A DNA stretch of 64,000 nucleotides. Origin: a virus. The DNA is taken from the IMG/VR virus record IMGVR_UViG_3300035698_006641, positions 1 through 64,000 of that record. The stretch is one strand, 5' to 3'. Shown here in pieces: positions 41,491 to 49,992 of this stretch. Each line of letters opens with the position of its first letter. Positions within the stretch are counted from its first letter, which is position 1. The position numbers and the translations under genes were made by a program. The notes below the pieces were generated by a model that was not told where the DNA came from, searched no databases, and saw nothing but the letters and a program-made list of their open reading frames with translations.

Positions 41491-42072
41491 TTATAGTACC
41501 TCTAGATCTCTGTGTTTTATGTAATCTAGTATGTCGGGCAGAGGAACAATAGGTCGATCAAAGACCCGCATCAATTCGTCTGCGCTGCAATCCATACGTC
41601 CGTCAGAGATCACATCTAGGTTTCCGTGGCAGTGACCATGTAAATGCACCGCTCCATAAAATTTACTTGGCCATTCAAGAAGTGGATAGTGGCTGATAAT
41701 AACAACCTGATTACCCTCTTGCAGCATCGCCATATCTCCGATTCTGTTTACACGTTGCAGCTTTTCCCTATTCAGGAACTTCATATCGTGGTTCCCGTCT
41801 ATACACCAGAAGGTATTAACTTTAGCTACTCGCTCCATCGATTCCCGTAATAGTGCACAGCGCTTTTGATCACCACGGAACATGATGTCCCCGAGGCTTA
41901 TGATGGTACGATTGTGATGAACCAATTCATTCTCTAGCTGATTGATCATATACTCATGGTGCATCTCTGGGCTATCAAATCCGCGCTTCTCCCAAATAAA
42001 CTCTGCATCATGTCCGTAATGAAGATCTGAGAATATAACTGTATCGCTGAACTTAGGTCTAATTTTTATCAC
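41491..42072 (-). CDS. Metallophosphoesterase 3
   Basis: 193 aa. FSDLHYGH, SLGDIMFRG, IDGNHDMK, IISHYPL and HLHGHCHG give the full metal-binding set. Closest in pattern to phosphoesterase 2. ATG 42072 directly follows the frameshifted gene upstream. Confidence 0.88.
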   Translation of the reverse strand: MIKIRPKFSDTVIFSDLHYGHDAEFIWEKRGFDSPEMHHEYMINQLENELVHHNRTIISLGDIMFRGDQKRCALLRESMERVAKVNTFWCIDGNHDMKFLNREKLQRVNRIGDMAMLQEGNQVVIISHYPLLEWPSKFYGAVHLHGHCHGNLDVISDGRMDCSADELMRVFDRPIVPLPDILDYIKHRDLEVL

Positions 42073-42098
42073 GGTTAAAACCTTTGTTGCTTTCTTTT

Positions 42099-42592
42099 CT
42101 AGTAATCATTCCGAAAATCCTCCAAAAGATCGTGTACGAATACTCCCATAGTGTAGGACCTCGCACGTAACTTTAGTTGAGTTAACGGCAGTTTGTCTGG
42201 TGATTTTTTACCAGACCCAATAAAATCATTAGTCGTTCTGTTTTCGTTCTTCTTGTATTCGACATCTAGTCGATCTTTGTAGAGCGTTTTATATCTATTA
42301 GTAGTTACGATCTTGTGAGAAATATTTCTCCAAAAGATCTTTACACCAGGGGCTACCCCGGGACTACCAAACAATCCAGCTTGCTCAATAAAGTCACTAG
42401 TGTCTGTAGCGTTCGACGCTAGAGCTAATGCACAATATTTTTGGATTGGAGACAACTTTAGTTGTTTGTTATTTACAAAGTCCCATCCAGGACTATTTAC
42501 GAGTATATGAAAGTCTTCCCACTCACTTTCATTATTAATTACTCGTAATGCTTTTTCTAGTATATCTACTTCTCCTCGTCAGTATTAAACAT
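42099..42592 (-). pseudogene. Gene with apparent -1 frameshift near its start
   Basis: ATG 42592 opens eight codons (MFNTDEEK) then TAG at 42566-42568. In the -1 frame, sequence from the GAGGAG stretch reads VDILEKALRVINNESEWEDF and continues unbroken to TAG 42099 (about 160 aa). No ATG, GTG or TTG with a ribosome site exists early in that frame. Either one base was lost or the start is a rare ATA six bases after GAGGAG. Function unknown. Confidence 0.55.
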
Positions 42593-42620
42593 AAAAAATG
42601 GGAACCCAAAAGAGGTTCCC
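42592..42620 (-). terminator. Intrinsic terminator after the 161-aa gene
   Basis: GGGAACC pairs with GGTTCCC over a seven-base loop, followed by ATTTTTTATG on the minus strand. The U-tract runs into the start codon of the next gene. Confidence 0.8.
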
Positions 42621-42657
42621 TACATATGTTATTCCAATATATGAGCGGTAGTTAAGT
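42613..42657 (-). repeat. Dispersed 45-bp hairpin element, copy 2
   Basis: Matches 14150-14194 at 41 of 45 bases. Here it spans the end of the 161-aa gene (its TAA is inside) and part of the terminator stem. Confidence 0.8.
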
Positions 42658-43137
42658 AGAGGTGACTCCAGGTTGGTCCCACGTATTGAAAAGGTTTTTC
42701 TTAAGGTAGTTATAACTCGTGTTCTGTAGTTTACTATTAGGAGCGTTCCATTGTTGTCTAAAGCTGGTTTTAGCATCTTCCATGTTATCACCCCATCCTT
42801 TAGTATCAATAGCCCCTAGGATCTTTCTGTGTTTCTTATAGTCTGGACTAAACCATGCGGCTATATCAGATGCCAGATTGGTACCATCTCCTAGAATCCC
42901 GCCTTGCATCCTAACTTTATTATAAGTCCCTTGATTACCAAATAGCCTCTGCTCAGCCTGACTTCGAGCCACTCTATTTATTATACCACGCATCCAGCTC
43001 GTGTCTTGAAACTTAGTAACGAGATTCCTAAGGATTTCCCATTGACCACCAGATGCACCTTCAGATAGTCCAGTTTTGACGCTATCTTTTACATCCTGGA
43101 CCACCCCAGATTCTTTAGTGATAGAGCTTTGGTACAT
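42652..43137 (-). CDS. Probable virion-block protein, 161 aa
   Basis: Helical, Gln/Asn/Gly-rich (GNQGTYNKVRMQGG). Last gene of the run that begins with the portal-like gene, ended by a terminator. Possibly an internal virion protein. Confidence 0.65.
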   Translation of the reverse strand: MYQSSITKESGVVQDVKDSVKTGLSEGASGGQWEILRNLVTKFQDTSWMRGIINRVARSQAEQRLFGNQGTYNKVRMQGGILGDGTNLASDIAAWFSPDYKKHRKILGAIDTKGWGDNMEDAKTSFRQQWNAPNSKLQNTSYNYLKKNLFNTWDQPGVTST

Positions 43138-44276
43138 TAGAATATTTCGCTTAGAGCAGAAGAGGCTCTACCTTTATCAGGAACAGGTAGAATAACATTC
43201 CGTGAACCCAAGAATTTACCTGGTTTTTGTTCTATAACAGAATCTTTATTTCCAGTTTGGAACTTAGTTGACTTAGGAGACTCACGCTCGAAAGAATTAA
43301 AAGCATTAATTAGCTTCTCATACTGGGCGTTCTCGGAGGTATCCTCGCCCATCTTTTTACCAAACCCGTAGAATGGCGGGATTAGACCGGCCCATATAGC
43401 CATAAGTATCGGGAGCAAAACCTTAGATGCCGAGTTACCATGGTTATCCTTCTCTGCGGCGAACTTCTTAATCTCGCCATCTTCCTGAGACCTATTGTCT
43501 GCTACCATTAAGCGGGAAAGCTGTCGTCTCAGATCCTGGTCTCTTTCATCCATCTTACGGTCTGATATTTTATCGGTAATATTGGTTATCCCGTGTTTGG
43601 TACCTTTGTACGCTAGCATAGCTGCGATCACAGCACCCGGTACGGCTAGCTCTCCACGTTTCCACGGGGAGTACTGATTGTTAGTTAAATCTACGGGGCT
43701 ATTAGACTCTAGATAGCTACCGATACTCTCTAGGAACCCAGGACCATCAGACGATGCTGCCTTGTCGAGGTCCCTGTGTTGCTTACGGCGCTTATTTGCG
43801 TAGGGTAGTGTCAGTGCAGCGGCAGTAACTCCACCAGCCTGAAGGGCGTGTCCAAGCATTCTAGAATAAGACATCCCCATACCTGCCTTACCGTCAGATG
43901 GATCGGAGAAATGAGATGCCCCAATCATATTACGGATCTTCTCAATAATAGCTAATTTTTTATTAGGATCCAGTTTGCTCAAAGCTCTCTTAAGTCCGCC
44001 TTCATCACTGATAAGACCTCTAATGGATTCACTGACATCACTACCAACAGTTTTATCTACTAAACCCTTTGATACTCCGCCTAACCATTTAGCTACTTGA
44101 TGAGGAAGGTATTTATCGCCTGATCCAAAAATATCTGCGTTGTTCATCCTGCTCTTAAACCAGTCGCGGGTTTCCTCTCCTCCAGGTTTGAAGAAAGCTG
44201 AACCTACTAAATCTTCAAACTTCGAAGGTAGATAGTTTATTACCGGATTATCTAGAACTCCTGAATCTTTTTCCAT
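43137..44276 (-). CDS. Large membrane-associated virion-block protein, 379 aa
   Basis: Hydrophobic stretches at about residues 145-165, 215-232 and 290-312 among charged helices. Position after the portal-like gene suggests an internal or ejected virion protein that acts at the membrane. No family recognised. Confidence 0.7.
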   Translation of the reverse strand: MEKDSGVLDNPVINYLPSKFEDLVGSAFFKPGGEETRDWFKSRMNNADIFGSGDKYLPHQVAKWLGGVSKGLVDKTVGSDVSESIRGLISDEGGLKRALSKLDPNKKLAIIEKIRNMIGASHFSDPSDGKAGMGMSYSRMLGHALQAGGVTAAALTLPYANKRRKQHRDLDKAASSDGPGFLESIGSYLESNSPVDLTNNQYSPWKRGELAVPGAVIAAMLAYKGTKHGITNITDKISDRKMDERDQDLRRQLSRLMVADNRSQEDGEIKKFAAEKDNHGNSASKVLLPILMAIWAGLIPPFYGFGKKMGEDTSENAQYEKLINAFNSFERESPKSTKFQTGNKDSVIEQKPGKFLGSRNVILPVPDKGRASSALSEIF

Positions 44277-44590
44277 TACTTTTCCTCTTGAACTAAAGCG
44301 TATTTACGCCATTCTGCGTAAGCTCTCATCGATAGACTAGCCTCATCCCAGTGTCTGGAAAGGAAAACTATTTCGAGCTTCTTGTTTGCGGCACCATCCA
44401 ACAATTTGGTGTAATCTTTTAAATCTTCTTCGTCACTTAGATCGAAGGTACGTACTGTTACCCCCGTACTAGTTAAAACTAAAGCACTCTCATCTTTACG
44501 CAAAAGAGGATTAGAGACACTCTGTTCTTCGAGTTGGACGCTGGACATAAAAGTTTGAGGCTTTATATATTTATCTTTAGCGACCGTCAT
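44276..44590 (-). CDS. Virion-block protein, 104 aa
   Basis: Compact alpha/beta with TSTGVTVRTFDLSDEEDL; one-base TAATG-type contact with the next gene. Unrecognised. Confidence 0.65.
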   Translation of the reverse strand: MTVAKDKYIKPQTFMSSVQLEEQSVSNPLLRKDESALVLTSTGVTVRTFDLSDEEDLKDYTKLLDGAANKKLEIVFLSRHWDEASLSMRAYAEWRKYALVQEEK

Positions 44591-44591
44591 T

Positions 44592-44810
44592 TTATACTGC
44601 CTGTATTGAATCTATTGCTTCTTGTATCATTGCTAGTTTCTTTTCTCTTGCAGCAAAATCCTTATCCTTGGATAGCTTGCTTTTAGCTTGAGCTTGTAGA
44701 TGACCTACGTATGCAGCTAGAGCTGGAACGCCAATAAACGTACCTCCTACTACTAGCGGAAGTAGCCCCTTTGGAAGTATCCCCTGTACACCTGCTGATT
44801 TTATTTCCAT
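44592..44810 (-). CDS. Small membrane protein, 72 aa
   Basis: One hydrophobic Gly-rich segment (about residues 14-34) then a Lys-rich helix. Part of the glycine-rich membrane set in this block. Confidence 0.65.
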   Translation of the reverse strand: MEIKSAGVQGILPKGLLPLVVGGTFIGVPALAAYVGHLQAQAKSKLSKDKDFAAREKKLAMIQEAIDSIQAV

Positions 44811-45136
44811 ATTCCAGATCCTCTTAACATTCCTGCTAGTGCTCCAACATTCTGCACTTTATTCATAGTACTCTTACTTAATCCGCCGAACACTCCACCC
44901 AAGACTGTGCCTAAATACTTAGCTGTTACTCCGCCTAACCCGGCACCAACGGCACCCCTAACAATATCATTGGTAGTAATAGACCCTCTCAATGAATTAG
45001 TAGAAGAAGAAGCACCACCATACAACATACGAATAGTATCGCTTTTCTGCAAAGGGGTCAAGAATGGATCACCCATTATGCGACTTGTAGAGTCTCCAAT
45101 ATTAACAAATTGTCCATAACGAGATACCTTAAACAT
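44801..45136 (-). CDS. Glycine-zipper protein, 111 aa
   Basis: ATG 45136 follows GGAGGTGGGT. Repeated small-residue spacing (GAVGAGLGGVTAKYLGTVLG) forms glycine-zipper segments typical of membrane-inserting proteins. Candidate ejection protein. Confidence 0.7.
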   Translation of the reverse strand: MFKVSRYGQFVNIGDSTSRIMGDPFLTPLQKSDTIRMLYGGASSSTNSLRGSITTNDIVRGAVGAGLGGVTAKYLGTVLGGVFGGLSKSTMNKVQNVGALAGMLRGSGIWK

Positions 45137-45635
45137 ACCCACCTCCGCTATGAGCCAAAGCCTTTTCATCTGCTTTAGCATTATCCATTTTTTTAATCAA
45201 TGGATGGCGTGCTTTGTTTTGAAAGTAATTAATTGGAGCAAGGTCACTGTAGTCTAGACTATCAGGCTTCTTATAACCTGATGGGAGTGTTCCAGCCCCC
45301 TGTACAGATCGTAGATACTTTTTAATATACCCTGGGCTATTCTCTTGATATTTAAGTTGGCTTGTTGGTAACAAAAGTCCCTTTGAAAAACCGTACCGTC
45401 CAATATTTTTAGCTACTCCGGTATTAGACAAAGCTCCGAATATGAAAGGAGAAGCAGCACCAACCAAACCCATGAGTGCCGGATTAACTCCGTACCCTTG
45501 TTTCTTAGCCATCCCTCCGGCCAAAGCCAATCCTCCACCGGCTAAGAGACTTATCCCTAGCTCTTTCAAGATAGGGTACTCTCTAAGGAGAGACTGCATT
45601 TTACTCATTGTAGATTCAGTGACTGGTTGATTCAT
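45129..45635 (-). CDS. Glycine-rich membrane protein, 168 aa
   Basis: Hydrophobic at about residues 25-42 and 50-70 (ISLLAGGGLALAGGMA). Same character as its neighbours; overlaps both. Candidate virion membrane-channel component by context. Confidence 0.7.
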   Translation of the reverse strand: MNQPVTESTMSKMQSLLREYPILKELGISLLAGGGLALAGGMAKKQGYGVNPALMGLVGAASPFIFGALSNTGVAKNIGRYGFSKGLLLPTSQLKYQENSPGYIKKYLRSVQGAGTLPSGYKKPDSLDYSDLAPINYFQNKARHPLIKKMDNAKADEKALAHSGGGYV

Positions 45636-47443
45636 TAAACGGGTCCTCCTCCTGCAAGCTGCTGTGTGGCTTGACTTTTAACTTGTCCTCTAATTTGTTC
45701 CATTTTAGCTTTAACCAATGCATGAAGTTCTTGATCGCTTTCACGTAGATTCTTCATTTCAGTCATTCTCGGACCATGTGGCATAGATACCAATTGCTGG
45801 GCCAGCTGATCAACTTGTTGAGCACGCTCAGTAACAGATCCAGACGGGCCTATATTCAGGGCTGACTGGGGTCCTGCAACAGGCCCACCAGCTGCTCCAG
45901 CAGCCATACTAGGATCACCTACAGCTCCCGCAGGCATCATACCTTGTCCGGCCAGCATACCTTGTACCTGCATTTGCTCATCAGTTTCCTTTTGAAAATC
46001 AGCTTGTGCTTCTTGTTCGGCCCGCATTTCATTAATAATCTGCTCCTGTTCTTCTTGAGGATCGATTCCCCAAGTACCAAAAGCAGTTCTCTTTGATACC
46101 ATGTTCGATGAGGCTAATTGTAATAGAAGCTGTCTTCGTTCCAAGTCATCCGCTAGTGTTACTTTTTTAAATCCAATTGAGGTCGGCGTTTCCCAGTTCA
46201 TGTACTTCGTAGTGGACTGAACTACAAACTTTAGCCACCCATTAAGAAAACTGGTTATCTCCGGCCATGACTGTTGCAAAACTCTAAGAGCCATAGGAGC
46301 AGCTTGCAAAGATATAGAACCCCTGTATAGCTCTGGAGCGATTCCAATACCGGATAAGAGTTCATCGATACCTTGCATGATGAGCTCTGGAGTAGCCATT
46401 GTACCTTCGCCGCTAATAGCCTGATAGTTCATAGGTATCGGGGAGAAGTTCCAAGATGTAGGGTTTTCTCTATGCCTGGCAACCATGTTGGCTACGGAGC
46501 TATTAACTAACTCGCTATCAACCGATGCCATCCATGGACCCTGGTTGTCTGTAGGCTGAGATGAAGGAGACAGCAGTCGAAATGGGACCATGTAGTCCTG
46601 TGCTAACGAAGAGTTAGCTTTCTTAAGTGTCTGTACATAAAATGCTTGAGAGAAATTAGACATGATTTTAGGCATACCATATCCCTGTAGATTAACAGAA
46701 GCTAGTGTATCCTCGGCAGCATAATGTACGAAATCATTGTTGAATAGGAAAAGTTTATCCTCAGCAATAGTAGACAGGAACTCCAACGGTAAGTCCTTCA
46801 CTATGAATTGGTCTCCTGCCTTAACTTTCTGTCTGAGGTCCACGGGTATATCCCAGTAGACATCGGCGCGTCCGGAGTACGGGTGATAGCGTACAGATAT
46901 GTCGTAAGGGGACCAACGTTGCATTGTGATTCGGTCTTTATCAAAAGACTTGCGGTCAACAACTTTCATCTTTCCTTTAAACCCACACTGACATGCAGCT
47001 ACAAAATCAGAACCACCTTCGAAGGACCAAGACATATTATCTATGTATCGTTCTGAGTGGCATTTTGGGCATCTAAGGAATCTATTAAACGGGAATATCA
47101 TAGAGCTAGCGGTCATCCCACAGGAAATCAAATCATCACCAACAGCAGCAGCATTGCGTGTTACATTGAATGTTGATGTTAGATACTCCTGTAAGTCCTT
47201 ACGTTGCTCTTCAGCTTGAGTAAACTCAGGCTCGGTTATGAAGTACCTAATGATACGTTCAGCCGCGGAACGATAGACTCCGTGCTTTAACCAGAACATG
47301 GTGCATAAATCCAAGGTCTCTTTTAGAGAATTTGGCAGCATAGCACTTCCAATATCTAAAAAAGGGGACGGGTATTCCCCCTCCTTATTGGAGAGGCCCG
47401 CAGAAATTCCATTCTTAAAAATCGTATCAGTTACTGCGGCCAT
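45635..47443 (-). CDS. Portal-like protein, 602 aa
   Basis: Pattern of a large-phage portal: long helical body, GIAPELYRGS followed by a helical stem, Gln/Glu-rich C-terminal third. An inserted zinc ribbon (CPKCHSERY, CQCGF) lies at about residues 115-150, a feature of some jumbo-phage portals. Portals form the dodecameric DNA gate at the capsid vertex. No capsid or terminase gene is visible nearby, so the call is tentative though position and size fit. Confidence 0.65.
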   Translation of the reverse strand: MAAVTDTIFKNGISAGLSNKEGEYPSPFLDIGSAMLPNSLKETLDLCTMFWLKHGVYRSAAERIIRYFITEPEFTQAEEQRKDLQEYLTSTFNVTRNAAAVGDDLISCGMTASSMIFPFNRFLRCPKCHSERYIDNMSWSFEGGSDFVAACQCGFKGKMKVVDRKSFDKDRITMQRWSPYDISVRYHPYSGRADVYWDIPVDLRQKVKAGDQFIVKDLPLEFLSTIAEDKLFLFNNDFVHYAAEDTLASVNLQGYGMPKIMSNFSQAFYVQTLKKANSSLAQDYMVPFRLLSPSSQPTDNQGPWMASVDSELVNSSVANMVARHRENPTSWNFSPIPMNYQAISGEGTMATPELIMQGIDELLSGIGIAPELYRGSISLQAAPMALRVLQQSWPEITSFLNGWLKFVVQSTTKYMNWETPTSIGFKKVTLADDLERRQLLLQLASSNMVSKRTAFGTWGIDPQEEQEQIINEMRAEQEAQADFQKETDEQMQVQGMLAGQGMMPAGAVGDPSMAAGAAGGPVAGPQSALNIGPSGSVTERAQQVDQLAQQLVSMPHGPRMTEMKNLRESDQELHALVKAKMEQIRGQVKSQATQQLAGGGPV

Positions 47444-47573
47444 TAGAATCCTTTTTTTCTTTTAGTTTCAAGCAGTCGCCACATAGGGCTTCCTTGTTCC
47501 TAATCTTAACAGAAGCTGCTCCGCATATTACACACGGAGTCAGCCCTGGTTTAATTTTTCCTATTTTTATCAC
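47427..47573 (-). CDS. Small zinc-ribbon protein, 48 aa
   Basis: GTG 47573 start; CVICG and CGDC pairs form a zinc ribbon, with a Lys-rich end overlapping the portal-like gene by 17 bases. The ribosome site is weak. Confidence 0.5.
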   Translation of the reverse strand: MIKIGKIKPGLTPCVICGAASVKIRNKEALCGDCLKLKEKKDSNGRSN

Positions 47574-47615
47574 AGAATCAATAATAGCGTCTGTTCAATA
47601 ATAAGGCAACCTATT

Positions 47616-48236
47616 TTAGCCTTCGCTATCATCGGTTAAAATGAACACGTAGTACTGTAGCTCAGACTTAAAGCTTTGATTACCGTAAAAAGCATTATAC
47701 GAGTCGCCTTCGATAACTATCTCGTACATACCTCCTGGTAGGATCATTGGGTTCTCATTAGAGGTTCCGATAGCCAGTGTAGATACAGTGTTAACGGGCG
47801 GTGAGACTATCGCAGTATCCCAGCCTGCAGAAAACAAGAACCCGGAGTCATGCTTGAGAGAGACATTAACTAACTCAGAAGCATTGTTTGAGGGTTTCTG
47901 TACAGGGGGTTGAGCGGACCTAGGACGGCCAATTGAGGCCCCTACGCTATCAACCTCTTCAGCTTCCTCTGGGCTTAACTGTTGTTGAGGAATAACAGGA
48001 GTAGGCGTAACAGCAGGAGTCGAAGCCTCCAAGTCAACATGGACAATTGACTCATTAGGTCCAGCTGTCACTGTGTTGACTGTCATTTTATGTTGTTCAC
48101 CATCTTGTCTAGGTGACTCCCTGGACCCTGAAACACTTGGAAGAGTCAACATACTACCGTCTTCCTCATACCCCCCACGTACTACTTTTACACCCCCGCC
48201 TACATCAACAGCGCCACTCGGTATTGCCTCACTCAT
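47616..48236 (-). CDS. Hypothetical protein with Pro-rich linker, 206 aa
   Basis: N-terminal GGGVKVVRGG, a Thr/Pro/Gln linker (about 75-120) and a C-terminal beta domain (MYEIVIEGDSYNAFYG). Shares VVRGG with the next gene's N-terminus. Possibly a small virion decoration protein. Confidence 0.65.
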   Translation of the reverse strand: MSEAIPSGAVDVGGGVKVVRGGYEEDGSMLTLPSVSGSRESPRQDGEQHKMTVNTVTAGPNESIVHVDLEASTPAVTPTPVIPQQQLSPEEAEEVDSVGASIGRPRSAQPPVQKPSNNASELVNVSLKHDSGFLFSAGWDTAIVSPPVNTVSTLAIGTSNENPMILPGGMYEIVIEGDSYNAFYGNQSFKSELQYYVFILTDDSEG

Positions 48237-48514
48237 TTTACATCTTTCTGGTTGTAACGACGCTTTCTATACTTTGGGGTTTTGTGCATAACAGTGGCGT
48301 CGTTAAACTCTTTGTCGCATTCTTCTGATCCGGAGATAGTCAGTATCGATAAAGGACATTCTTCTCCGTCCTGCACCTCACCGAAGGAGTCTGACGTTGG
48401 AACTTCCACTACGACCTCCCCATCGGCATCCTCGAACGTCTTTGATCCTCCACGGACCACAAACGTATCGTCTCCAATATCTTCTGCATCTTTTGGTATA
48501 TCATCTTTATTCAT
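48233..48514 (-). CDS. Hypothetical acidic protein, 93 aa
   Basis: ATG 48514 after GAGGGACAATCAAA. Has DTFVVRGGSK like its neighbour's VVRGG and a basic tail RKRRYNQK. Unrecognised. Confidence 0.6.
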   Translation of the reverse strand: MNKDDIPKDAEDIGDDTFVVRGGSKTFEDADGEVVVEVPTSDSFGEVQDGEECPLSILTISGSEECDKEFNDATVMHKTPKYRKRRYNQKDVK

Positions 48515-49175
48515 TTTGATTGTCCCTCTTTGTAAGTAACTCATCCACGAGTTCTCGGTATGCTACAGCCTCCTCATAGGATTTATAGCACTCTTTTGTA
48601 AACTCTTTTATTGGTTGTTTTCGTACCGGAGTTAGCTTACATTCCTCAGGTACCCATGTTTTCTTGAATAGGTCTTTAGGTTTCACCTTTTGAATAAACA
48701 CACCTTGAGTGTTAAACACCCATGCGGATTTTATTCCAAAAGTGATACCAGACGTATTATTCTTTCCACTGTTAAAGTCCCCCTTAACGTCAATGTACAG
48801 TGGATTATCACCATCAATAAGAAATACGTCAGGGTAATAATGTAGCATCTCTGGTGCGAACTGTATCACGTAGTCTGGGGTGTATACGTACCGCCCAACC
48901 TTATTCACCTCACGGCTGGTTAGTGTTATAAATGGATAACGTTTTAAGAACTTATACTTTTTACGGATCATTGGAACGGCTTCACACAGTTCAAATGTTC
49001 TCGGTTGGTAATAAAATTCCTCAACTAGACCAGCGTTAATGGCTTCAATAAGCCACTTATAAACCGAGATCTCTTCGTTCGAGTCGAACTCAATTCCGTT
49101 ATATTCCTTTATTTGCTTTTTCTTCAATTTAGTTATTGCTTTTCCTTTTCTGGCATGATAACGTGCCGACTTCAA
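48507..49175 (-). CDS. PD-(D/E)XK-type phage endonuclease
   Basis: 222 aa. EFDSNEEISVYKWL (N-terminal Glu helix), YTPDYVI and YIDVKGDF carry the Asp...Asp-x-Lys core of DUF1064-type or Tn7 TnsA-like nucleases. May cut branched or terminal DNA during packaging or replication. The start is uncertain (TTG 49175), since its upstream DNA faces the plus-strand ACP-like gene. Confidence 0.7.
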   Translation of the reverse strand: MKSARYHARKGKAITKLKKKQIKEYNGIEFDSNEEISVYKWLIEAINAGLVEEFYYQPRTFELCEAVPMIRKKYKFLKRYPFITLTSREVNKVGRYVYTPDYVIQFAPEMLHYYPDVFLIDGDNPLYIDVKGDFNSGKNNTSGITFGIKSAWVFNTQGVFIQKVKPKDLFKKTWVPEECKLTPVRKQPIKEFTKECYKSYEEAVAYRELVDELLTKRDNQNE

Positions 49176-49198
49176 TCACATTAACGAAAGAGAAAATA

Positions 49199-49453
49199 AT
49201 GAATGAAGAAACCATACTACCATTGTTAATCCAAGAACTATCTGCTGAATCAGAGATTCCAATTCAAGAGATACACCGACAATCAAATCTTGAGAAAGAT
49301 CTTGGGTTATCGGATGAATCTCTTGAGTTTATGTTAGTCTCGCTTCAAGATATTATCCCTGGAGATTTTGATCTCAGTTCAATCCACCTCGTCGAGGAGT
49401 GCGGGACCGTTGAGGGGATCTTGGATGCCATCGTAGACCTCATACTCTCTTAG
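49199..49453 (+). CDS. Acyl-carrier-protein-like protein, 84 aa
   Basis: Plus-strand gene from ATG 49199 (GAAAGAGAAAATA). LEKDLGLSDESLEFML matches the ACP helix-2 region, with Ser (about residue 38) at the phosphopantetheine site; overall acidic and helical, near normal ACP length (about 77). An ACP would carry acyl chains in fatty-acid or polyketide-type synthesis, here perhaps to modify a virion or host protein. It ends inside the convergent gene at 49379. The Asp-Ser-Leu motif is Glu-Ser-Leu. Confidence 0.7.
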   Translation: MNEETILPLLIQELSAESEIPIQEIHRQSNLEKDLGLSDESLEFMLVSLQDIIPGDFDLSSIHLVEECGTVEGILDAIVDLILS

Positions 49454-49630
49454 TCCTGGAGGCATACCGGCATAAAGGCCGTAACCTACTACAGCAACGG
49501 CTGTCTTAACTGCACCTAGGGTCGTAACTATGCGGCCCTCTTTTGCGTCATAGGCCTGTTTTAACTTAGCCTTCCGATTAATGCATGTACCCGTTATGGC
49601 ATCAATGCACTTTTTAATGTGATTACTCAT
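49379..49630 (-). CDS. Hypothetical protein, 83 aa
   Basis: Basic Cys-containing N-terminus and a hydrophobic Gly/Val segment (GAVKTAVAVVGYGLYAG). Overlaps the plus-strand ACP-like gene tail to tail by 75 bases. Unrecognised. Confidence 0.6.
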   Translation of the reverse strand: MSNHIKKCIDAITGTCINRKAKLKQAYDAKEGRIVTTLGAVKTAVAVVGYGLYAGMPPGLREYEVYDGIQDPLNGPALLDEVD

Positions 49631-49992
49631 ACTATAGTCTTTCTATTAGCTTTGTGGATCTCTAGTCTTCTTTTATTAACTTCTTTCATTCTAAAGTCAA
49701 CGAACTCACCGTTACGGCGCATAATCTCCTGTTGAGATCTTGCCTCAGCAGCAGCGCCCATAAGCATATCGTAAAGCTCTTTTACTTGACGGTGACTTAT
49801 AATGTTTTCTAGTCTCAAATGGCCAATAGCCTCGGCCCTATCAAGAGCTTCATCTACAGTCATTGAATTTGCTCTAGTAACATTGTTTTCTCTCAACGTT
49901 ATGAGTACTTCTCCGTTATAAGCCTCAACGGAGTGTATCAAAGAGAAGAAATCAACTGACACTTTCTTGTATCTCCGATTGAGCTTTAACAA
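49627..49992 (-). CDS. Hypothetical protein, 121 aa
   Basis: Helical with a basic C-terminus; overlaps the next gene by 41 bases. No family recognised. Confidence 0.65.
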   Translation of the reverse strand: MLKLNRRYKKVSVDFFSLIHSVEAYNGEVLITLRENNVTRANSMTVDEALDRAEAIGHLRLENIISHRQVKELYDMLMGAAAEARSQQEIMRRNGEFVDFRMKEVNKRRLEIHKANRKTIV

